Shown here: positions 8,185 through 17,930 of the stretch, in pieces
How positions within the stretch are numbered: the first letter of the stretch is position 1
How the letters are laid out: each line of letters opens with the position of its first letter
NCBI GenBank assembly: GCA_041984235.1
Contig: JBHIYN010000015.1
Span: 62,001-126,000 of the forward strand
DNA from: JBHIYN01 sp041984235
Lineage (GTDB): Bacteria; Pseudomonadota; Gammaproteobacteria; Ga0077536
Length of the DNA: 64,000 nucleotides
Direction of reading: 5' to 3'
The notes under the pieces: generated by a model
Database searches by the model: none
What the model was told of the DNA's origin: nothing
Seen by the model: the letters and a program-made list of their open reading frames with translations, nothing else
Made by a program: the position numbers and the translations under genes

Positions 8185-8987
8185 GAGGCGACTCCCGCGC
8201 TTGCGGGCAACGCAGCGATGGCGGGCGGTGGCTCACAGGCCACGCCGCGGTCAGCGAGCACGGCGCGCAGCGCGTCGACCACGGCGACGGCGTTGGGGCC
8301 GTCGCCGTGTACGCACACACTGTCGGCCTCGAGCGCAAGATGCGCGCCACTCAGGGTGCGCACCCGGCCGTGATCGAGGAAGTCCTGTAGCCGCGCCGCG
8401 CACTGCGCCGGGTCGACCGCGTGCTTGGCGCGCTCGATGACGACGTTGGCGTCGTCGTCGTAGGCGAGATCGGGGTAGACCTCGGCGACCACGCGTACCC
8501 CGTGACGCTGTGCGGCGGCGGGCAGCGCACCGCGTTCGAGCGGGGCGGTGTAGTACACGCAGGGCTCGGCACAGGTGTCCGCGATGGCGGCGGCGACGGC
8601 GTCGGCGATGGCGGCATCGTCGGCCACCATCGACATCAGGCAGCCGTGCGGCTTGACGTGGTGCAGGCGCGCGCCGCGCGTCCCCAGTGCCGCGCTCAGC
8701 GCGCCGACCTGGTAAACCACGTAGGCATAGGCGTCTTCGGGCGTGATCGCCATCGCGCGGCGCCCGAAGCCGAGCAGGTCGGGCAGGCCCGGGTGGGCGC
8801 CGACCACGCAGCCGTGCTCGAGCGCGAGATCGACGGTGGCGAGCAGGGTGAGCGGGTCGCCGGCGTGGAAGCCGCAGGCGACGTTGGCTGAACTGACCCG
8901 TGCGAGCAGGGCGCGGTCGTCGCCCATGCGCCAGCTGCCGAAGCTCTCGCCGCAATCGGTGTTGAGGTCGATGCTGGCTGCGCTCAT
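8181..8987 (-). CDS. pxpA: LamB/YcsF family protein, 5-oxoprolinase subunit A-like
   Basis: A 268-residue protein with all landmarks of the LamB/YcsF family: DLNTDCGESFG at residues 7-17, SSANVACGFHAGDP, GAHPGLPDLLGFGRR, HHVKPHGCLM and CVHGDGPNA. In Bacillus subtilis and other bacteria PxpA works with PxpB and PxpC as an ATP-dependent 5-oxoprolinase that opens pyroglutamate to glutamate. The PxpB- and PxpC-like genes are here in the divergent operon at 10627-12469. PxpA heads the leftward operon of five genes. Because PxpB is divergent and a biotin carboxylase is present, the substrate may be another lactam or cyclic amide. Confidence 0.85.
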   Translation of the reverse strand: MSAASIDLNTDCGESFGSWRMGDDRALLARVSSANVACGFHAGDPLTLLATVDLALEHGCVVGAHPGLPDLLGFGRRAMAITPEDAYAYVVYQVGALSAALGTRGARLHHVKPHGCLMSMVADDAAIADAVAAAIADTCAEPCVYYTAPLERGALPAAAQRHGVRVVAEVYPDLAYDDDANVVIERAKHAVDPAQCAARLQDFLDHGRVRTLSGAHLALEADSVCVHGDGPNAVAVVDALRAVLADRGVACEPPPAIAALPASAGVAS

Positions 8988-9029
8988 GTCGTTCCGGTCT
9001 CCATGCGGGGCACTCCTGGAATGAAGAAT

Positions 9030-9062
9030 GAAAACGATTCCCAGCCATTGGAAACGATTCCC
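9030..9062. promoter_or_regulatory. Tandem LacI-type operator candidates
   Basis: Two near-identical CG-centred palindromes, GAAAACGATTCCC (9030-9042) and GGAAACGATTCCC (9050-9062), follow the pattern GGAA-n-CG-n-TTCC. Their central CG steps are exactly 20 bp apart, about two helical turns. A weaker copy, AAGCGATTATC, follows at 9074-9084. Central CG palindromes are characteristic of LacI/GalR operators. The pair sits in the 269-bp divergent region between pxpA and biotin carboxylase, whose left-hand operon ends with a LacI-type gene. Confidence 0.65.
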
Positions 9063-9191
9063 AAAATTCAGTCAAGCGATTATCATCGAGACGTCGGGCA
9101 CGTGCCCGCGCGGGTCCGCGTATCATCCCCGACGGTGTCGCGCGGGGCGCCGTGGCCGCCTGCACCGCCTACCCACGAAAGGAGTACCTGC

Positions 9192-9256
9192 ATGTACAGC
9201 ACCCAGCCGGCAGCGCCGCTGTCCACCTGTCGTTGTCACCAGGGGAGCGGCACACG

Positions 9257-9260
<4 letters not shown>
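9192..9260 (+). CDS. Candidate 22-residue leader peptide coupled to biotin carboxylase
   Basis: A short open frame reads MYSTQPAAPLSTCRCHQGSG followed by TR and TGA. Its ATG is preceded by a strong AAAGGAG with good spacing. Its TGA overlaps the biotin carboxylase ATG as ATGA, the same junction used throughout this region. The peptide holds a CRC pair next to His. It could be a leader that controls translation of the downstream operon through coupling, or simply an upstream ORF that places ribosomes. No homolog is known to me. Confidence 0.5.
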
Positions 9261-10612
<1,352 letters not shown>

Positions 10613-10626
10613 GGAGGCTGACCCTC

Positions 10627-11502
10627 ATGCAGACCCGCTTCAGCTTCGGCGGCGACGAGCACCTGCTCGCCGAGTGCGCCGAGCAGATGTCCTTCGAAGC
10701 GTTCTTCAAGAGCCTGACGGCGATGAACGCGATCCGCGAGGCGGCCATCGACGGCGTCACCGACGTCAGCGGCGGCAACGCGGCCTACCTGGTGCGCTTC
10801 GATCCGGATCGCATCCATCCCGACGATCTCAGGCGCGAGATCGAGCTCATCGACGATGCCGCCGCGCACAGCGCGCCGGTGCTCGATACGCGCATCTACG
10901 AGATCCCGGTCTACTACCGCGATCCATGGACGCACGAGACCATGATGCGCTTCCGCGAGCGCCACCAGGATCCCGATGCGACCGACCTCGAGTACGCGGC
11001 GCGCATCAACGGCCTGCCGTCGGCCGAGGCCTTCATCGAGGCCCATCATGCCTCGCCCTGGTTCGTCTCGCAGGTCGGCTTCGTGTGCGGGGTGCCGTGG
11101 CTCTACCAGTTGGTCGACCGCTCGCGTCAGCTCGAGGTGCCGAAGTACGTGCGCCCGCGCACTGACACGCCGCGCCACACCATCGGCCACGGCGGCTGCT
11201 TCGCCTGCATCTACGCGGTGCGCGGCGCCGGTGGCTACCAGATGTTCGGTATCACGCCGATGCCGATCTTCGACCCGCAGCAACGCGAGAGCTACATGCG
11301 CGACTCGATGGTGTTCTGCCGCGCCGGCGACCTGGTCAAGTTCCGTCCCGTCGAGCGCGAGGAGTACGAGGCGATCGAGGCCGATATCGCGCGCAACCAG
11401 TGGGCGCCGCGCATCGAGCAGGTGCACTTCGACCTGCGCGAGTTCGAGGCCGGCATGGACGACTACAACCGCAAGCTGGCGGGGGTGCTGTATGGCGATT
11501 GA
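10627..11502 (+). CDS. PxpB/KipI-like subunit (CT_C_D domain), divergent
   Basis: A 291-residue protein placed as subunit 1 of an allophanate-hydrolase/5-oxoprolinase-like pair. The N-terminal half, TRFSFGGDEHLLAECAEQMSFE followed by an alpha-beta segment, fits the CT_C_D architecture. The usual PR-x-x-VP-x-GSVGIAG segment is replaced by RHTIGHGGCFACIYAV, with GGYQMFGITP retained after it. This makes it a divergent member whose substrate may differ from 5-oxoproline. A strong AAGGAGG overlaps the upstream stop codon. It overlaps the PxpC-like gene by 11 bases. Confidence 0.75.
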   Translation: MQTRFSFGGDEHLLAECAEQMSFEAFFKSLTAMNAIREAAIDGVTDVSGGNAAYLVRFDPDRIHPDDLRREIELIDDAAAHSAPVLDTRIYEIPVYYRDPWTHETMMRFRERHQDPDATDLEYAARINGLPSAEAFIEAHHASPWFVSQVGFVCGVPWLYQLVDRSRQLEVPKYVRPRTDTPRHTIGHGGCFACIYAVRGAGGYQMFGITPMPIFDPQQRESYMRDSMVFCRAGDLVKFRPVEREEYEAIEADIARNQWAPRIEQVHFDLREFEAGMDDYNRKLAGVLYGD

Positions 11503-12469
11503 AGTCATCAAGCCGGGGCTCGCGACCACGGTGCAGGACCTGGGCCGCCCGGGCTACTACCATCTCGGCATCCCGATGGGCGGTGCCATGGACCGTCTCG
11601 CGCTGCGCACGGGCAACCTGCTGGTCGGCAATGACGAGGGCGCGGCCTGCCTGGAGTCGGCCTACATGGGGCCAGAACTGCGCTTCGACGCGGACACAGT
11701 GATCGCGGTCACCGGCGCCGACGTGCCAGTGCTGATCGACGGTGTCGAGCATGCTTCCTGGACCGCGCTCGCGGTGCGCGCAGGGCAGACACTCTCCTTT
11801 GGCATCGTGCGCAACGGTGCACGCATTTACCTCGCGTTCGCCGGCGGTATCGACGTACCGGAAGTACTCGGCAGCCGCTCGACCTACCTGGTCGGTGCGC
11901 TCGGCGGCTACCACGGACGCACGCTGGCTGCCGGCGACCGGCTCGCGCCGGGTGCCGCACGCGATGCCGGCGCCGGGGCCGGGCGCAGCGTGCCGGAGGC
12001 GCTGCGCCGGCGTCCCGGCAACCCGGCCGTGCTGCGCGTGCTGCCCGGTCTGTACTGGCACCGCATCACGCCGGCCGCCCAGGCCCATTTCTTCGCCGAC
12101 GAGTGGGCGGTGGGTTCGGAGGCCGATCGCATGGGCTACCGTTTCAAGGGCGGGCGGCCGATGGAGTTCGTGCCGCGCGAGCAGCCCTTCGGCGCCGGCG
12201 CCGATCCGTCCAACATCGTCGACGCCGCCTATCCCTACGGCTCGGTCCAGATCCCGGGTGGCCTGGAGCCGATCGTGCTGCACCGTGACGCGGTGTCGGC
12301 CGGCGGTTACTTCCAGATCGGCGCGGTGATCTCCGCCGACATGGACCTCATCGGCCAGATGCCGCCCAACCTGCCGACACGCTTCATCGCGGTCGACATG
12401 GAGCAGGCGCTGGCGGCGCGCGCCGAGCGGCGCCTGCTGCTGCATCGTATCCGCGCGGCGTTGCGCTGA
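11492..12469 (+). CDS. PxpC/KipA-like biotin-dependent carboxyltransferase-family subunit (CT_A_B domain)
   Basis: A 325-residue CT_A_B protein. It opens with EVIKPGLATTVQDLGRPGY, then GIPMGGAMDRLALRTGNLLVGN and LESAYMGPELRF, the standard landmarks of KipA/PxpC and of the C-terminal half of allophanate hydrolase-type enzymes. Later motifs include VTGADVPVLIDG and YLAFAGGIDVPEVLGSRSTY. PxpC with PxpB forms the ATPase/kinase part of prokaryotic 5-oxoprolinase. It is the last gene of the rightward operon and ends 6 bases before the convergent sigma-54 regulator. Confidence 0.85.
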   Translation: MAIEVIKPGLATTVQDLGRPGYYHLGIPMGGAMDRLALRTGNLLVGNDEGAACLESAYMGPELRFDADTVIAVTGADVPVLIDGVEHASWTALAVRAGQTLSFGIVRNGARIYLAFAGGIDVPEVLGSRSTYLVGALGGYHGRTLAAGDRLAPGAARDAGAGAGRSVPEALRRRPGNPAVLRVLPGLYWHRITPAAQAHFFADEWAVGSEADRMGYRFKGGRPMEFVPREQPFGAGADPSNIVDAAYPYGSVQIPGGLEPIVLHRDAVSAGGYFQIGAVISADMDLIGQMPPNLPTRFIAVDMEQALAARAERRLLLHRIRAALR

Positions 12470-12475
12470 CGGCGC

Positions 12476-14455
12476 TCAGGTTCTGCCGTCGCGTGCGATG
12501 CCGTACTGCCTGAGCTTGCGGTAGAGCGTGCTGCGCGAGACGCCGAGCTGCCGGGCCACGGCGCTCATGTTACCGGCCTGACGGCTGATCGCCGCGACGA
12601 TCGCGGCCTGCTCGACCTCGTCCAGGCTGCCTCGCGCGGGCTCGTCCGCGGCAACTGATCCTTGCGGCGCGGCGGGCAGGGCGTCGGCGCTGAAGCTGTC
12701 CGGCAGATCGGCCGGCGTCAGCTGGGCGCGGTCGCTGAGAATGTACAGGCTCTCGATGACGCCGTGCAGCTCGCGCACGTTACCCGGCCACGGGTGTGCG
12801 CTCAGCACGTCGATGAGGTCCGCCGACGCGCGCCTCGCGCCCAGCCCGTAGGTCGCCTGCATGAGTTGCAGGAAGCGTTCGACCAGCAGGGGGATGTCCT
12901 CGCGCCGGTCACGCAGGGGCGGCAGGCTCAACGACAGCACGCGCAGGCGGAACAGGAGATCGGCACGAAAGCGGCCCTGCTCGGCATCCTGCGCGAGGTC
13001 GCGGTGGCTGGCCGCGATGATGCGTACCGCGACGTGCCGTTCGCGCTCGCTGCCGACCGGTACGACCACGTTGTCCTGCAGCACGCGCAGCAGGTTGACC
13101 TGCACGTCGGCGGGCAGCTCACCGATCTCGTCCAGGAACAGGGTGCCGCCGTCGGCGAGCTCGAACTTGCCGGCGCGTCCGCGCGGCGCGGCGCCGGTGA
13201 AGGCGCCGGCGGCATAACCGAACAGCTCGGCCGCGGCCAGCTCACGGGTCAGCGTGCCGCAGTTGACGGCGACGAAGGGACCGCCGGCAACGCCCGAGCA
13301 TTCGTGGATGGCGCGCGCGAAGAGCTCCTTGCCGCTGCCGGTCTCGCCGTGCAGCAGGATCGGAGAATTGGCGCGCGCCATGCGGGTGGCCTGCTGCATG
13401 AGCTCCAGCATGTGTGCGTCGCGCGTGACGATGCGTTCGAACGCCGGGTGCGGCAACGCGACCGGCGCGCCGCGATCGCCGGCGGCGTGCGGCTCGCGCG
13501 TGCCGCGCGTGGCGATGACCACCACACCGCCGTGCCAGGTTTCCGCATCGGCCTCGTGTGACAGGTCGGGCGGCGGCCGGTAGGGGACGGTCTCCACGAT
13601 CCGGGCCGGCAGGTCGTCGACAACGTGCGGCCGCGCGCGCGCGAGTGAGAAAGGCTGCGGGTGGGTGGCGATGCAGGCCGGCACGCTGCCGCCCGCGCGG
13701 ATCACGCGCCCCCCGCGATCGAGCAACAGCGCGGCCTTGTCGCGCCAGCGCGCGGCGGACAGCCGGTACCAGTTGAGCAGCTGTACCGAGCGCGCGAGCT
13801 CCTGCGCATGCAGGGTGTGTTCGACCTGGTGGGCGGCGGTGACCGCGAGTGCCAGCGTATGGCTGTCACTGAGATCGCCGACGCTGGTGACATTGAGCAC
13901 GCCGAGCACCCGGCCCGAGTCGAGGTCGCGGATCGGAGCCGCGGCGCAATCCCAGATCTTGGCCGCCTCGCAGTAATGCTCGGTGGAACGCACGATGGTC
14001 GGACGTCCCAGCACCAGCGCCGTGCCGATGGCATTGGTGCCGCTGGTCGATTCACTCCAGTCGCGTCCCTCGCCGCAGCGCTGGCGTGCCGCGGCAGCCA
14101 GGAACTCGGGGTTGCCGCGTACCTCGAGGATGACGCCGGCAGCATCGGCGACGGCGAACACGTTGTCGCTGGCGGCGAGGCTCTCCGAGAGCAGCTGCCA
14201 GGTGTGATCCGCGGCGACCAGCAGCTCGCGATTGGCCCGCGCCCGCCCGGCGAGGTCCGCGGCGTCGATGCACGGGGCGCAGGCACCGCGCGGTGACAGC
14301 CCGCGCTCGGCGCAGCGCTGCCACGATTCGCTGACCACGTCGCGCACCGCGGCGCGCGGAAAGGGCCGCCCCGCGACGAAGGCCTGCCACGCTTCGGCCA
14401 CGGCGCTGCGGTCGAACTCGTCACCCTGGGCGGCGATGGGGAGCGGCTGTGTCAT
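12476..14455 (-). CDS. Sigma-54-dependent transcriptional activator, AcoR/Fis family
   Basis: A 659-residue enhancer-binding protein. A GAF-like sensory N-terminus (FAVADAAGVILEVRG, TSGTNAIGTALVLGRP, WDCAAAPIRD) is followed by an AAA+ domain with Walker A GETGSGKE, the sigma-54-contact loop GAFTGA, Walker B LFLDEIGEL and a C-terminal Fis-type helix-turn-helix (NMSAVARQLGVSRSTLYRKL). The ATG at 14455 is preferred over the one at 14512, because the latter lies inside the palindrome at 14495-14511. It is divergent from the Baeyer-Villiger monooxygenase, whose promoter is of sigma-54 type, so it very likely activates that gene on sensing a ketone or alcohol. Confidence 0.88.
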   Translation of the reverse strand: MTQPLPIAAQGDEFDRSAVAEAWQAFVAGRPFPRAAVRDVVSESWQRCAERGLSPRGACAPCIDAADLAGRARANRELLVAADHTWQLLSESLAASDNVFAVADAAGVILEVRGNPEFLAAAARQRCGEGRDWSESTSGTNAIGTALVLGRPTIVRSTEHYCEAAKIWDCAAAPIRDLDSGRVLGVLNVTSVGDLSDSHTLALAVTAAHQVEHTLHAQELARSVQLLNWYRLSAARWRDKAALLLDRGGRVIRAGGSVPACIATHPQPFSLARARPHVVDDLPARIVETVPYRPPPDLSHEADAETWHGGVVVIATRGTREPHAAGDRGAPVALPHPAFERIVTRDAHMLELMQQATRMARANSPILLHGETGSGKELFARAIHECSGVAGGPFVAVNCGTLTRELAAAELFGYAAGAFTGAAPRGRAGKFELADGGTLFLDEIGELPADVQVNLLRVLQDNVVVPVGSERERHVAVRIIAASHRDLAQDAEQGRFRADLLFRLRVLSLSLPPLRDRREDIPLLVERFLQLMQATYGLGARRASADLIDVLSAHPWPGNVRELHGVIESLYILSDRAQLTPADLPDSFSADALPAAPQGSVAADEPARGSLDEVEQAAIVAAISRQAGNMSAVARQLGVSRSTLYRKLRQYGIARDGRT

Positions 14456-14494
14456 GTCCGTGGCGTTCCGTGAGACAGGGTCATGATACACAAG

Positions 14495-14511
14495 TGTCTC
14501 ATTTTGAGACA
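14495..14511. promoter_or_regulatory. Palindromic upstream activator site candidate
   Basis: TGTCTCATTTTGAGACA is a perfect inverted repeat of 7-bp arms with a 3-base spacer. A third half-site, TGAGACA, sits at 14471-14477. It lies about 100 bp upstream of the -24/-12 promoter at 14610, the normal distance for an enhancer bound by a sigma-54 activator, and just outside the activator gene itself. Confidence 0.6.
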
Positions 14512-14547
14512 TGCGGGGGCCCCAGCGGATCCCTGCAGAGATCGCCG

Positions 14548-14566
14548 CAAGGGATGTAAGCCCTTG
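14548..14566. repeat. Small inverted repeat in the regulator-monooxygenase intergenic region
   Basis: CAAGGG (14548-14553) and CCCTTG (14561-14566) are separated by ATGTAAG. The repeat lies between the candidate activator site and the -24 element. It may be a secondary protein site; nothing more can be said. Confidence 0.3.
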
Positions 14567-14609
14567 AGCGTAAAGCGCTGTCGTTCGATCTCAGCGAGGC
14601 CGTACCGGC

Positions 14610-14625
14610 TGGCACGGATTCTGCG
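14610..14625 (+). promoter_or_regulatory. Sigma-54 (-24/-12) promoter of the Baeyer-Villiger monooxygenase
   Basis: TGGCACGGATTCTGCG matches the consensus TGGCACG-N4-TTGC with one mismatch (CTGC for TTGC). The GG (14611-14612) and GC (14623-14624) elements are in exact 12-base register. The expected start of transcription, near 14636, leaves a leader of about 37 bases before the ATG at 14673, which has an AGGGGAG Shine-Dalgarno. Confidence 0.75.
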
Positions 14626-14672
14626 AACCGAGAGCCATAACCCGCCATCCGGGCGGCCCCAGGGGAGCAACC

Positions 14673-16337
14673 ATGAGCGATTCGAAACACCGGCACAACG
14701 CCCGCAGCGCCACCGCGCCGACCGATTTTGACGCCATCGTAATCGGCGCCGGCTTCGGCGGCCTGTACATGCTGCACAAGCTGCGCGACGAGCTCGGACT
14801 CGACGTGCGCGTCTTCGACAAGGCCGGCGGCGTCGGCGGTACCTGGTACTGGAACCGCTACCCGGGGGCACTCTCGGACACCGAGACCCACCTCTACTGC
14901 TATTCCTTCGACAAGGCGCTGCTGCAGGAGTGGGACTGGAACACCCGTTACGTCAGCCAGCCGCAGATCCTCGCCTACCTCGAGCATGTCGCCGACCGTT
15001 ACGACCTGCGCCGTGACATCACCTTCAATACCGGCATCGCGGGCGCGAGCTTCGACGAGGCGCGCGGCTGCTGGACCGTGCGTACCGATCGCGGGGAATC
15101 CTTCACCGCGCGCTACCTGGTCACCGCGCTCGGCCTGCTCTCAGCGACCAACGTGCCCGACATCAAGGGCCGCGAGACGTTCGCCGGCGAGCAGTATCAC
15201 ACCGGCGCCTGGCCGGAGGACGTCGAGTTCGCGGGCAAGCGCGTCGGCGTCATCGGCACCGGCTCGACCGGTCTGCAGGTGATCACGGCCATAGCGCCCC
15301 AGGTCGAGCACCTGACGGTGTTCCAGCGCTCCCCGCAGTACAGCGTGCCGGTCGGCAACGGCATCGTGCCGGAGGAGGAGATCGCGGCGATCAAGCGCGA
15401 CTACGATCGCATCTGGGCCGACGCGCGCCGCTCCATGACCGCCTTCGGCTTCGAGGAGAGCACGGTGCCGGCAATGAGCGTCTCCGAGGAGGAACGCCAG
15501 GCAGTGTTCGAGAAGGCCTGGCAGACCGGCGGCGGCTTCCGCTTCATGTTCGGCACCTTCGGTGACATCGCCACCGACGCGCAGGCCAACGAAGCGGCGG
15601 CGGCGTTCGTGCGGGGCAAGATCGCCGAGATCGTCGACGATCCCGAAACCGCCGCCAGGCTCACGCCGCATGACCTCTACGCCAAGCGCCCGCTGTGCGA
15701 CAGCGGCTACTACGCGACCTTCAACCGCGACAACGTCAGCCTGGAGGACGTCAAGGCCAATCCCATCGCCGAGATCACGCCGCGCGGCGTGCGCCTGGAA
15801 GACGGTACCGAGCACGCGCTGGACATGATCATCTTCGCCACCGGCTTCGACGCGGTGGACGGCAACTACACCAAGATCGACCTGCGTGGCCGCGGCGGCC
15901 GCTCGATCCGAGAGCACTGGCAGCAGGGCCCGACCAGCTACCTCGGCATGACGGTCAGTGGCTTCCCCAACATGTTCATGGTGCTGGGACCGAACGGCCC
16001 GTTCACCAACCTGCCGCCCAGCATCGAGACCCAGGTCGAATGGATCGCCGATTGCGTGCGCGAGGCCGAGTGCCGCGGGCAGCGCGTGGTCGAGGCGACG
16101 CCGGCGGCGGAGAGCGGCTGGACCGCGACCTGCAAGGAGATCGCCGACGCGACCCTGTTCCCGCGCGCCGAGAGCTGGATCTTCGGCGCCAACATTCCGG
16201 GCAAGACCAACACCGTCATGTTCTACATGGCCGGCCTGGGGGCTTATCGCGAGACGCTGCAGGACGTGGTCGACGACGACTACCGCGGCTTCAGCATGAC
16301 GCCGGCGGTCAGCGGGGCTGAAGACGTCGCCGCCTAG
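14673..16337 (+). CDS. Type I Baeyer-Villiger monooxygenase (cyclohexanone/phenylacetone monooxygenase-like)
   Basis: A 554-residue FAD/NADPH enzyme. Two Rossmann motifs are visible, VIGAGFGGLY near residue 25 and GVIGTGSTGLQV near 195. Between them is the type I Baeyer-Villiger fingerprint F-x-G-x-x-x-H-x-x-x-WP, here FAGEQYHTGAWPED. The usual GGTWYWNRYPG and DTETHLYCYSF segments follow the first FAD motif. Such enzymes insert an oxygen next to a carbonyl, turning ketones to esters or lactones using NADPH. It is transcribed alone from a sigma-54 promoter and divergent from an AcoR-type activator, indicating induction by substrate. Confidence 0.92.
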   Translation: MSDSKHRHNARSATAPTDFDAIVIGAGFGGLYMLHKLRDELGLDVRVFDKAGGVGGTWYWNRYPGALSDTETHLYCYSFDKALLQEWDWNTRYVSQPQILAYLEHVADRYDLRRDITFNTGIAGASFDEARGCWTVRTDRGESFTARYLVTALGLLSATNVPDIKGRETFAGEQYHTGAWPEDVEFAGKRVGVIGTGSTGLQVITAIAPQVEHLTVFQRSPQYSVPVGNGIVPEEEIAAIKRDYDRIWADARRSMTAFGFEESTVPAMSVSEEERQAVFEKAWQTGGGFRFMFGTFGDIATDAQANEAAAAFVRGKIAEIVDDPETAARLTPHDLYAKRPLCDSGYYATFNRDNVSLEDVKANPIAEITPRGVRLEDGTEHALDMIIFATGFDAVDGNYTKIDLRGRGGRSIREHWQQGPTSYLGMTVSGFPNMFMVLGPNGPFTNLPPSIETQVEWIADCVREAECRGQRVVEATPAAESGWTATCKEIADATLFPRAESWIFGANIPGKTNTVMFYMAGLGAYRETLQDVVDDDYRGFSMTPAVSGAEDVAA

Positions 16338-16355
16338 GGCAGCGCGAAGATGGGG

Positions 16356-16377
16356 CGAGGGTGCCTGCGCGCCCTCG
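16356..16377. terminator. Bidirectional hairpin between monooxygenase and porin genes
   Basis: CGAGGGTGC (16356-16364) pairs with GCGCCCTCG (16369-16377) around a CTGC loop, with one G-U pair. It fills the 42-bp gap between two convergent stop codons. No long T-run is seen. Confidence 0.5.
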
Positions 16378-16379
16378 TC

Positions 16380-17789
16380 TCAGAAACGGAACTCGAGGTT
16401 GAGCACGCCGAGCAGCTGGCTGTCGTGCTGCGCGAGCCCGCTGGCGTCCGGCGCGAACAGGTGCCCACCGCCGTCGTAGCTGTCGAACTTGAGCTCGGGC
16501 CGCACCAGCAGGTGCGGCAGCGGCTCCCAGCCCAGGCTGAGCGTAGCCGCGGTGACCTTGCCGCCGCGTGCACCGACGCCGCTCCACAGCACGTTGGCAG
16601 CGTTCTCGTCGGCAAACCATTCCAGCCGCGCGGCGAGGTGCAGGCCTTCGCGCAGGCGGTAGCGCAGGCCGGCGTTGGCGCCGTAGAACGCCGAGTCGCG
16701 CACGATGGCGAAGGGCAGCGGAGCCAGGTCGCCGCCCTGCTGGAAGCCGTAGACCGCTTCGAACACGAGCCCCAGGCGCTCGCTGGCCTGGTGGGTGCCG
16801 CTCAGGAACCCGACGAAGCGGTCGAGGAACTCGTCGTTCGAGCTCAGTGCCAGGAACTGGCTGCCGCCGCCCAGCGGCCGCGCGACGCCATTGACCACGC
16901 GGCTGTCGCCGAAATCGTCCTCGCCGTTGCCCCACACCGACTCGAAATCGATCCAGGTGCGCATGTCAGGACTGCGCCAGCGTGCGCCGAACATGAACGA
17001 GGGGCCGCCGGCGCCGGAGCCGAAGTCGACGCTGTTCCAGTCGCTGACCACGCCGAAGCTGGCGCTCGCATGACCCAGGGCAGGGCTCAGCGGCAGCTTG
17101 AACTGGGCCAGTGCGCCGACGTGCTTGGACGGCCCGGCGGCGAAGGCGTAGGAGCGGCTGGAGAACCAGTTGGGCGGTACGAAGGCGTAGCCGATCTCGG
17201 CCGCCAGTGGCGAGTGCCAGCTGCCCAGCAGCAGGCTGGCGCCGGCCCCGACCGGCAGGTAGATGTCGAGGTACCACTGGGTGATGGCGAGGCGGTGGGC
17301 GTCGTCCGCGTTCCAGGAGAAATCGTCGAAGCCCCGGGTAGTCCAGAAGACGCCGTCCTCGCCGACCAGGGCCGACACCGCCCAGTCGACGATCACGCGG
17401 TCGCCGCGCGGGCCGGGCAGGGGGGTGACCCGGCTCAGCACGTTGCGCCCGGGGTCGCCTTCGAACACCCGGCCAGGCGGACAGCCGGCACCGCGGCACA
17501 CGATCAGGCCGACGTGGTTGAGGTTGAGGCCTTCGTCCTGCAGCACACCGCCCTGCGGCTGCACGTTACGCGCGCGGCCCTGGGGCATCTGCGTGCGGGC
17601 GATGTCGTGGTTGGCGGCGGCGGCGGTGACGTGAGCGAAACCGACCACGGCGACGCCATGCTCACGCTCCAGGCGGTCGCCCGCGATGCTGCGAAAGAGG
17701 CTGCCGTAGGCACCGCCCAGCGGTTCGGCCGCCATGCTGGCAAGGCTCGCGAGTAACCCGAGGAGGAACACCGGCAGCATCCTGCACAT
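16380..17789 (-). CDS. Outer-membrane beta-barrel protein
   Basis: A 469-residue exported protein: positively charged start, hydrophobic core LPVFLLGLLASLASMAAE (probable signal peptide), then alternating amphipathic strands rich in aromatic residues and ending LGVLNLEFRF with a terminal Phe, the BAM recognition signature. Segments such as DIYLPVGAGASLLLGSWHSPLAAEIGY and a C-terminal DNAANVLWSGVGARGGKVTAATLSLGWEPLPHLLVRPELKFD-like barrel suggest the porin families that include BBP2/OmpL-type proteins. An AAAGG Shine-Dalgarno precedes the ATG at 17789. The cargo is unknown. A 141-bp gap separates it from the upstream AsmA gene on the same strand. Confidence 0.7.
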   Translation of the reverse strand: MCRMLPVFLLGLLASLASMAAEPLGGAYGSLFRSIAGDRLEREHGVAVVGFAHVTAAAANHDIARTQMPQGRARNVQPQGGVLQDEGLNLNHVGLIVCRGAGCPPGRVFEGDPGRNVLSRVTPLPGPRGDRVIVDWAVSALVGEDGVFWTTRGFDDFSWNADDAHRLAITQWYLDIYLPVGAGASLLLGSWHSPLAAEIGYAFVPPNWFSSRSYAFAAGPSKHVGALAQFKLPLSPALGHASASFGVVSDWNSVDFGSGAGGPSFMFGARWRSPDMRTWIDFESVWGNGEDDFGDSRVVNGVARPLGGGSQFLALSSNDEFLDRFVGFLSGTHQASERLGLVFEAVYGFQQGGDLAPLPFAIVRDSAFYGANAGLRYRLREGLHLAARLEWFADENAANVLWSGVGARGGKVTAATLSLGWEPLPHLLVRPELKFDSYDGGGHLFAPDASGLAQHDSQLLGVLNLEFRF

Positions 17790-17930
17790 ACTTCAGCGCC
17801 TTTCGAGGATCGATGAGATAGTCCCTTGAAGGACAACAGGATAGAGGATCTATCTAGAAAAAGTATAGTAACCGTGGCAGGTGTGTCGGCTGCCGCGGGC
17901 GGGCGCTGGCCAAGGTCGCCCGCGACGGCT

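Noticed and set aside
14456..14512. Earlier ATG (14512) for the sigma-54 activator
   Set aside because: It would make the perfect palindrome at 14495-14511 part of the coding region and has no Shine-Dalgarno; the ATG at 14455 leaves the regulatory site free.
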